Source of the DNA: Deltaproteobacteria bacterium UBA2385
GTDB lineage: Bacteria; Myxococcota_A; UBA796; UBA2385
NCBI GenBank assembly: GCA_002343455.1
Contig: DDSR01000432.1
Coordinates: forward strand, 1 to 22,860
Direction of reading: 5' to 3'
DNA length: 22,860 bases
Shown: positions 17,465-22,860 of the stretch, in pieces
Layout: the number at the start of each line of letters is the position of its first letter
Numbering within the stretch: the stretch's first letter is position 1
Notes under the pieces: model-generated
The model's database searches: none
The model's input: the letters and a program-made list of their open reading frames with translations, nothing else
Told to the model about the DNA's origin: nothing
Made by a program: the position numbers and the translations under genes

Positions 17465-18979
17465 ATGTCCTCGCCGGATCAGATCAAGTTCGTCGACGCC
17501 CACCACCCTCCGCTGGAGTCGGGCACCTACTCCATCGTGATGGACCAGCAGGTCGAGGGCAGCACCCCCGGCAGGGAGTTCAAGCCGGGCCTGTTCTCGG
17601 CCACGGCGACCTTCCGGGTGCTGGGCCCACGGACCTCGCTGGCGCCGGGGACGGTCAGCTCGACCTTCCCCCCACCGGCGGACGACGGCGATCACGACGG
17701 CGTCCTGCCGCACGTCGAGCTGCGCCGGGCCACGCTGCCCTGGGAGCGCCACGCCGAGCGGGGCGAGCCGGGTGGGACCCGGGCACCCTGGCTCGCAGTG
17801 CTGGTGCTGACCGAGGAGGAGGCGACCGGGCCCCGGGTCGCCGAGGCCCAGGTCAAGCGGGGGGCGCTCTCCGCTCGCGTCGATGATCCCGCGGTCGGGC
17901 CGCTCTTCCCCGGGCTGTCCGACGAGGAGGATGATCCCGAGCAGGTTGTCCAGGTCCTCGACCTGCCGCGCCGGCTGGCCGACCGCCTGCTGCCCCGGCT
18001 GCCGGAGCTCCGGTACCTCGCCCATGTGCGGGAGCGCTTCCTGTGCCGGGTGCCGATCGGCGCGCAGGTCGAGTCGCTGGATGAAGGCTCTTTGCCGGGT
18101 GGCCTGCAGGAGACCCTGCGCGAGCACGGAGCCCACCTGCCGGCGGACTGCGTCGTGCACGTGGAGCATCCCGGCGGGGAGTGGCGGATCGACAGCCCCT
18201 CGACCGAGCGGGCGTTGTACGTTGAAGCCGTGGCGGATCCGGCCGGGGGGCCGCCGACCCACCTCGACGTGGTCGACCAGGCCCGCAGCGTGGTCCTCAG
18301 CCACCGGGTCGTCCAGCGGGGCGAGCAATATCGGGCCTTCCTGGTCTCGGTGGAGGGTCGGTACGACGCGTCCGACCCCGTGCAGGATCTGGGGCTGGAC
18401 CCAAGCACGCGGCCGGATCCCGACGAGCCCGTGCGCCTGGTGATCCTGCACCGCTGGAGCTTCTCGGTCTCCCAGGACTCCGGGCACCTCGCCCGCCTGC
18501 TGGGGGAGCTGGTCGCCGACGCGCCTGCGCCCGTGGGAGCCTGGTCGGTCCCGGGCCGGCGGGTCCGCTACGGGCGGCAGCCCTCCCTCGCTCCTGGCCC
18601 GATCCGGGACCTGCTCGAGGTGGGCTACACCGCGCTCGAACACCGGATGCGGGAGGGCAGCCGGCTGGTCTCCTGGTACCGCGGTCCGCTGGTCCCGCGC
18701 GAGCCGAGGGTCGTGCTGCCCGAGCTGCCGGTGGAGCACGGAGACGCCCTGCTGGTCCTGGACCGCGAGCGGGGGATGCTCGACGTCTCCTACGCTTCGG
18801 CCTGGCAGCTGGGTCGGAGCCTGGCGGTCGCCAACCCGAACCTGGGGCTTGCGCTGCAGGAGTGGAAGACCGCGCGACGGCACGAAGAAGGCCGGATGGA
18901 GGCCGAGGCTCGGGCAGCCCACCTCCCGCCGGGCGCCGCTCGGGGCGCGGTGAGCCTGCCTGCCGGCGTCAAGGACTGA
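17465..18979 (+). CDS. unrecognised operon protein, N-terminal part (504 codons, ends at in-frame TGA)
   Basis: This is the last operon gene, 15 bp after the DUF6603 gene, with GGAG five bases before the ATG. No named domain is recognised. The sequence recalls conserved hypothetical proteins from high-GC bacteria, from memory only: FVDAHHPPLESGTYSI at the start, FRVLGPRTSLAPGTVSSTFP near residue 50, VLPHVELRRATLPWER near 80, and APWLAVLVLTEEEA near 105. The second half carries LVILHRWSFSV (about 325), YTALEHRMREGSRLVSWYRG (about 387) and GMLDVSYASAWQLGRSLAVA (about 438), followed by LQEWKTARRHEE. There is no signal peptide or membrane segment. The frame ends at TGA (codon 505) but remains open in the same frame to 19681, so it is probably the first two thirds of a protein of about 738 residues. 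Confidence 0.85.
   Translation: MSSPDQIKFVDAHHPPLESGTYSIVMDQQVEGSTPGREFKPGLFSATATFRVLGPRTSLAPGTVSSTFPPPADDGDHDGVLPHVELRRATLPWERHAERGEPGGTRAPWLAVLVLTEEEATGPRVAEAQVKRGALSARVDDPAVGPLFPGLSDEEDDPEQVVQVLDLPRRLADRLLPRLPELRYLAHVRERFLCRVPIGAQVESLDEGSLPGGLQETLREHGAHLPADCVVHVEHPGGEWRIDSPSTERALYVEAVADPAGGPPTHLDVVDQARSVVLSHRVVQRGEQYRAFLVSVEGRYDASDPVQDLGLDPSTRPDPDEPVRLVILHRWSFSVSQDSGHLARLLGELVADAPAPVGAWSVPGRRVRYGRQPSLAPGPIRDLLEVGYTALEHRMREGSRLVSWYRGPLVPREPRVVLPELPVEHGDALLVLDRERGMLDVSYASAWQLGRSLAVANPNLGLALQEWKTARRHEEGRMEAEARAAHLPPGAARGAVSLPAGVKD
18977..18979 (+). other. in-frame opal (TGA) codon interrupting a 738-codon frame
   Basis: The codons read gtc aag gac TGA ttc cag cgg. The frame is otherwise open from 17465 to 19681. 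The five codons between TGA and the next ATG (18995) all end in G or C. TGG (Trp) to TGA is a single change, and in the related proteins I recall, a D-W-[LF]-x-R-L-A/S-L pattern occurs at about this point, which would make the lost residue Trp. That alignment is from memory and needs checking. Confidence 0.9.
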
Positions 18980-18994
18980 TTCCAGCGGCTGGCC

Positions 18995-19681
18995 ATGCTG
19001 GAGCAGGTGCCGGCCCGGTACCTGGTGCCCGAGGAGGATCTGCTCCCCCGTGCCAGCTTGAGGTCCTTCTGGGTGGACGAGCGCTGGGTCGATTGCCTGC
19101 TGGACGGCGCGTTCAGCGCGGCCCGCCTGCTTGGCGTGAGGCACGCCCTCGATCGGCTGCTCTTCCAGGAGCTCCGCGCCGCGGCGGTTGCTCCCTTGGG
19201 GGTCCCCGGGGTCGATCCCTCCTCGATCCAGCGGACCGGCCTGCTGCTGCGTTCGGAGCTGGTCTCGGGCTGGCCGGACATCCAGATCGACGGCTACGGC
19301 GTCGCGGGCCTCGCCCCGGACCAGACGCCTGCGGTCGGGTCGCGCCGCGCCGTCCTGCGCAGGTCGCGCCTGGCCGATGACACGCTGCTGGTGGTCTTTC
19401 GAGGCCAGGCCTCGACCCTGGACATCCACCCCAACCCCGAGGCGCTGCACCACGCCCTGCACCGGAGCGGTGGGGCCTGGGCGGTGTTTCCGCGCTCGGT
19501 CGACCCCAGCGACGCCGGCAGTCGACCCACGACCCCGGTCTCGGTGCCCATGGCCCCGGGAGGCGACTCTATCGACGTCGAGGCCGCCTTCGGGGTCTTC
19601 AGCGCCTGGCGTGACCACCCCGAGCTCCTGGCGCTCCAGCTCATCGACGGGGTCCCCCGCCTTCGTGTCGAGCTGGCCTGA
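18995..19681 (+). CDS. C-terminal part of the TGA-split operon protein
   Basis: These 228 codons are in the same frame as the preceding part. The ATG at 18995 is the first after the stop and has no Shine-Dalgarno (ttccagcggctggcc), so separate initiation is doubtful. The opening LEQVPARYLVPEEDLLPRAS with RSFWVDERWVDCLLDGAFS looks like an internal domain of the same family, as do TGLLLRSELVSGWPDIQIDG (about residue 81) and TLLVVFRGQASTLDIHPNPE. It ends the operon, 21 bp short of the convergent neighbour's stop. The function is unknown. It is best read as the last third of the protein starting at 17465, whether that gene is broken, misread or recoded. Confidence 0.75.
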   Translation: MLEQVPARYLVPEEDLLPRASLRSFWVDERWVDCLLDGAFSAARLLGVRHALDRLLFQELRAAAVAPLGVPGVDPSSIQRTGLLLRSELVSGWPDIQIDGYGVAGLAPDQTPAVGSRRAVLRRSRLADDTLLVVFRGQASTLDIHPNPEALHHALHRSGGAWAVFPRSVDPSDAGSRPTTPVSVPMAPGGDSIDVEAAFGVFSAWRDHPELLALQLIDGVPRLRVELA

Positions 19682-19702
19682 AGGCGTGGGCCCGGCGCGC
19701 CC

Positions 19703-21211
19703 CTACAGCAGCTCTCCCCCGCGCCCGCCGGGCCCTGACTTGACCTTCTTCCCGCCGATGCGCGCCTGCAGCCCGAAGTCCACCCCCGCGTAGATCGGCG
19801 ACAGCCCCGGCGGCGAGGTGATGTGCGAGGCGTCCAGGCCGGCGTCGCCGACGCGCTGGGTCTCCGACGACGAGCCGGCGATGACCGAGCCGAAGGGCAG
19901 GTGGGCGAAGATGTCGATGTTGTCGGAGAGGCGCAGCTCGCCGCCGACGCGGGCGCCGATGCGCCAGAGCACCGGGGTCGAGAAGGCGCTCAGCTCCTGC
20001 GCGGGCAGCGGGCTGTAGCGGGAGCTGACGGTGGTGCCGATCAGGGCGGTCGCCTCGCCCCCGATCACCGGGCGGATGAAGGAGGTGTGCATGAAGCTGG
20101 CCAGGACCTGGGGGCCGACGATGATCACCTGGTTGGTGCGGTCCTCGGCGTCGCGCAGGGTGCGGGTGTCCCCCGCGACGTAGCTGTCGATCAGCAGGCT
20201 GTAGCGGCCGCTGCCCAGGCCGGCGAGCACGCCGACCTCCAGGAAGGGGAGCAGTCCGTAGCTGAGCGAGGCGGTGCCCCCGACCGACGATCCGCTGGTG
20301 ACGGCCTGGTAGCTGTAGGCGTCGATGACGGAGAGGGTCTGCGAGCTGCGGGCGTAGACGCCGTAGTAGGCGCCGTGCGACTGCGAGGTGCCCAGCGAGG
20401 GCCCCACCCGCGCGATGAGCTGGCCCTGGCGGCCCATGGCGCGCTGCCGCCAGACGGGCAGGCTCATCTCCGAGTTGCGGTAGCGCATGTACTCGCGGGG
20501 CCCCATGCCCAGGCGCTCCCAGGGCTTGGTGCCCTCGGACTCCATCTGCTCGCTGATCTCGCCGACCGTGTAGCGGGGACGCTCGATCTCCATCTCCGAG
20601 CGGGTCGTCAGGGTGGTGACGTCCCCCAGCTCGGAGGAGAGCTGGTCGAGCTGGGCGGCGATCTCGGCGGCCCGCTGGATCTCGGCCTCGCGGGCGCCGG
20701 CGTCCTCGTCGGTGCGGATGTCGTCGCTGCGCCCGGCCTCGCCCCGCACGACGGCCACCAGCACGCGGGCCACGCCCTCGGCGAAGACGGCGTCGTCGCC
20801 GACGGCGAGGTCGGCCTGGAAGGAGATCACCTCGCGCGACTCGAGGATGTCGATGATCGAGACCTCGACCCGGCTGGCGCCCCCGGCGCTGTCGACGGTG
20901 CCGGTGATGGCGAACTCGGCCCGCGCGACCTCGCCGACGACGAAGGCGCAGCCGACCAGCTCGCCGGTGGGGCAGCTGGCCATGTAGGTCTGGGCGTTGG
21001 TGTCGAAGATCGGGCCGACCTCGTCGATGCCGATGGCGTCGAGCTCCTCGCGGGCGTCGAGCTGGGTCTGGAGGAAGCCCGCCATCAAGGAGGCGATCGA
21101 GGTCGCCTCGCGGGTGCGGGCCTCGAAGGGCGCGACGAAGACGCGGGTCTTCGACTCCTGGGCCGAGGCGGGGGAGGCGAGCAGGAGGAGCGGGAGGAGG
21201 GCGGTCAGCAT
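19703..21211 (-). CDS. exported protein, CsgG/TolB-like N-terminal part and barrel-like C-terminal part
   Basis: This is a 502-residue exported protein. A Sec signal peptide is clear (MLTALLPLLLLASPASA, cleavage about residue 17). Residues about 20-165 resemble the CsgG/TolB-N/FlgO style of nucleotide-binding-like fold (RVFVAPFEART, ASLMAGFLQTQLD, EFAITGTVDSAGG, ARVLVAVVRGEAG). Residues about 170-210 form a charged helical linker (EAEIQRAAEIAAQLDQLSSE). From about 240 the sequence alternates short aromatic and Gly-rich strands (LLPFLEVGVLAGLGSGRYSL ... PVIGGEATALIG ... IYAGVDFGLQARIGGK) as in an outer-membrane beta-barrel. It lies 43 bp downstream of the methyltransferase gene on the same strand, so they may share a transcript. 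The exact role is unknown. Confidence 0.8.
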   Translation of the reverse strand: MLTALLPLLLLASPASAQESKTRVFVAPFEARTREATSIASLMAGFLQTQLDAREELDAIGIDEVGPIFDTNAQTYMASCPTGELVGCAFVVGEVARAEFAITGTVDSAGGASRVEVSIIDILESREVISFQADLAVGDDAVFAEGVARVLVAVVRGEAGRSDDIRTDEDAGAREAEIQRAAEIAAQLDQLSSELGDVTTLTTRSEMEIERPRYTVGEISEQMESEGTKPWERLGMGPREYMRYRNSEMSLPVWRQRAMGRQGQLIARVGPSLGTSQSHGAYYGVYARSSQTLSVIDAYSYQAVTSGSSVGGTASLSYGLLPFLEVGVLAGLGSGRYSLLIDSYVAGDTRTLRDAEDRTNQVIIVGPQVLASFMHTSFIRPVIGGEATALIGTTVSSRYSPLPAQELSAFSTPVLWRIGARVGGELRLSDNIDIFAHLPFGSVIAGSSSETQRVGDAGLDASHITSPPGLSPIYAGVDFGLQARIGGKKVKSGPGGRGGELL

Positions 21212-21254
21212 GGGGGCGGAGGATAGCAGACGCCCGCACTTCGACGAAGGCCCC

Positions 21255-22778
21255 TCAGCGAACCACCATCCGCCGGGGGGCCTGCCGGCCCAGCGGGAGC
21301 TCCTCGGGCGGATCCAGCAGGGCCAGGACCTCCAGGTGGGCCGTCTGCGGGAACATGTCGTAGGCCCGCAGGCTGCGCACCTTCCAGCCCCGGGCCAGGA
21401 GCTGCCCGAGGTCGCGGGCCAGGGCGCGCGGGTTGCAGGAGAGGTAGGCGATGCGCGCCGGGCTCAGCGAGAGGATGCCGTCGAGCACGCCGTCCCCAAG
21501 GCCGCGGCGGGCCGGATCGACCAGCACGACGGGGTGGCGGTCCTCGAGCCGGACGGCGACCTCGGGGAGCAGCTCCAGGGCGTCGCCGGCCAGGAACTCG
21601 GCCGCGATGCGGTTGCGGCGGGCGTTCTCTCGGGCTCGCAGCACCGCGCCGCCGACCGCCTCGACCCCCAGGACCCAGCCGTGGGCGGCCCCCAGCAGCA
21701 TGCTGAAGCCGCCGACCCCGCAGTAGAGATCGACCACCGGGCGCGGCCGGTCGGCCTCGGTCAGCTCCAGCAGGTCGGCGCCGATGCGCTCGGCCATGGC
21801 CGGGTTGGCCTGGTAGAAGTCGCCCGGCCCCACCGCCAGCGAGTGCTCGCCCATCTTCTCGTCGATGGTGTCCTTGCCGGCGAGGTGCACGGTCCGCACC
21901 ACCCCGTCCTCGTCCGGAGCGAAGATGGCGTTGCCGGGCTCGCTGTTGAGGTGCAGGTGGACGCCGACCACCTCGGCCACCGCGCCCGAGAGCCGCTCGG
22001 CCAGCAGGCTGAGGGTCTTGTTGCGGTTGCCGGCGACGATGGTCACCAAGACCTCGCCCGTGGCCCGGCTCTCCCGCATCACGACGTGGCGCATCGTGCC
22101 GCGGCCGTTCTCGGGCTCGAAGGGCCAGATGTCCAGCTCGATGATGGTGTGGGCGACGACGCTCATCACGCGGCGCAGGGTTGGCGTGGCGACGTGGCAG
22201 CCGGGGATGGCCACGACCCGGTGGGTGCGGCGGGAGAAGGTGCCGACCCGGATGTGGCCCTGGTCCGAGCGCCCCATGTTGAGCTTGACCGTGTGGCGGT
22301 AGCCGAGCTCACCCTCGGGAGAGGAGATGATCGAGGCGGGCGTCAGCGAGGCGAGGCCGACCTCGTGCAGCGCGTCCCGCAGCATGGCGAGGCGGGCCCG
22401 GTGCTGCCCGGCGCCCGTCAGGTGCATCAGCGGGCAGCCCCCGCAGGGGGTGAAGTGCTCGCAGACGGGCTCCTGCCGCAGCGGGTGCGGGGGGCCCAGC
22501 GGGCGGAAGAAGCGCCCGACCGCGCGGTGGCGGCCGGTGTGCAGCAGCTCGACCTCGGCCGTCTCGCCGGGGATGCCCGCCCAGACGTCCACTGGCAGAT
22601 CGCCGGGCACGACCGCGTCGCCGTGGATGCCCCAGAAGTCGGGGGTCATCTTGGCGGTGCGGTAGCGCGGCTGGTCCGAACGATCCCGCGCGGGGCGCTC
22701 GGGCCGGGGCGCGCGGCCTCGGCTACGCTTGGGCGCGACGGTGGGCTCGACAGGGTTCGGCGGGTGGCGCTTGGACAT
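21255..22778 (-). CDS. rlmD: RNA (uracil-5-)-methyltransferase, RlmD/RumA type
   Basis: This 507-residue enzyme transfers a methyl group from S-adenosylmethionine to C5 of a uridine in RNA, most likely 23S rRNA as in RlmD. A TRAM-like RNA-binding stretch lies at about residues 47-92 (GDAVVPGDLPVDVWAG ... GETAEVELLH). The [4Fe-4S] cysteines C106, C112 and C115 (CEHFTPCGGC) are present, with C194 (IPGCHVATP) as the likely fourth. The SAM domain has FYQANP (321-326), DLYCGVGGF (350-358) and DPARRGL (421-427), and the catalytic Cys448 is in YLSCNP. All key residues are present. It is longer than E. coli RlmD (433 residues), mainly through a basic N-terminal tail of about 43 residues (PKRSRGRAPRPERPARDRSD). 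It could instead act at the RlmC site; sequence motifs alone do not separate these. Confidence 0.93.
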   Translation of the reverse strand: MSKRHPPNPVEPTVAPKRSRGRAPRPERPARDRSDQPRYRTAKMTPDFWGIHGDAVVPGDLPVDVWAGIPGETAEVELLHTGRHRAVGRFFRPLGPPHPLRQEPVCEHFTPCGGCPLMHLTGAGQHRARLAMLRDALHEVGLASLTPASIISSPEGELGYRHTVKLNMGRSDQGHIRVGTFSRRTHRVVAIPGCHVATPTLRRVMSVVAHTIIELDIWPFEPENGRGTMRHVVMRESRATGEVLVTIVAGNRNKTLSLLAERLSGAVAEVVGVHLHLNSEPGNAIFAPDEDGVVRTVHLAGKDTIDEKMGEHSLAVGPGDFYQANPAMAERIGADLLELTEADRPRPVVDLYCGVGGFSMLLGAAHGWVLGVEAVGGAVLRARENARRNRIAAEFLAGDALELLPEVAVRLEDRHPVVLVDPARRGLGDGVLDGILSLSPARIAYLSCNPRALARDLGQLLARGWKVRSLRAYDMFPQTAHLEVLALLDPPEELPLGRQAPRRMVVR

Positions 22779-22860
22779 CGGCGGGCTCTAACAGATCGAG
22801 GGTGGGGCTGGGGGCCGGACGCCCCCCCTCCGCCTCGCTTCGCTCGGCACCTCCCCCCGC

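Noticed and set aside
18977..19050. Selenocysteine decoding of the in-frame TGA
   Set aside because: Only a weak stem (ctggc with gccgg) can be drawn downstream, without a convincing bacterial SECIS apical loop. The family is not known to me as a selenoprotein, and Trp rather than Cys seems the likely original residue.
2583..19681. Prophage or contractile injection system
   Set aside because: A tail-collar domain is present, but no sheath, tube, baseplate, spike, AAA+ ATPase, capsid, terminase, holin or integrase was found anywhere in the window.
22800..22830. Hairpin gggggc-cggac-gccccc upstream of the methyltransferase
   Set aside because: The 6-bp G/C stem has no T-tract and lies at the window edge. 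It is not distinguishable from chance in this composition.

Overview
The window is very G+C-rich (roughly 70 % by eye, third codon positions almost all G or C) and densely coded. It looks like the chromosome of a high-GC Gram-negative bacterium. The MMPL/RND exporter, the Sec-exported protein with a barrel-like C-terminal half and the very large soluble proteins suggest a myxobacterium-like (Myxococcota or 'deltaproteobacterial') host. That assignment is inference, because no marker gene fixes the taxon. No tRNA, rRNA, CRISPR array, transposase or integrase was seen.

Layout. A 785-residue MMPL/RND exporter lies on the minus strand (61-2418). A 164-bp divergent intergenic region follows. Positions 2583-19681 then hold one long plus-strand operon of six very large reading frames: (A) an unrecognised protein of about 1,300 codons, split by an in-frame TAG at 5028-5030; (B) a LamG-like plus phage tail-collar protein; (C, D) two tandem paralogous subtilisin-fold (S8-like) proteins; (E) a 1,423-residue DUF6603-type protein; (F) an unrecognised protein of about 738 codons, split by an in-frame TGA at 18977-18979. 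Four junctions are 4-base ATGA or GTGA overlaps and the fifth is a 15-bp gap, so the six were almost certainly made together. The operon runs convergently, with a 21-bp gap, into a minus-strand pair: a secreted protein with a CsgG/TolB-like N-terminal part and a barrel-like C-terminal part (19703-21211), and an RlmD/RumA-type RNA uracil-5-methyltransferase (21255-22778).

How the genes may work together. None of the six operon proteins shows a signal peptide or membrane segment. One has a phage tail-fibre tip (tail collar) with a preceding fibre-like repeat, one is a giant beta-rich DUF6603 protein, and two are subtilase-fold proteins with a long helical insertion and Glu where the catalytic Asp should be. 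No tail sheath, tube, baseplate or ATPase gene is present. The set therefore resembles an uncharacterised multi-protein assembly, perhaps a surface or released particle with a receptor-binding tip, rather than a prophage or a standard contractile injection system. This is the most interesting region. The two in-frame stops, in the first and last operon genes only, are the most striking anomaly in it.
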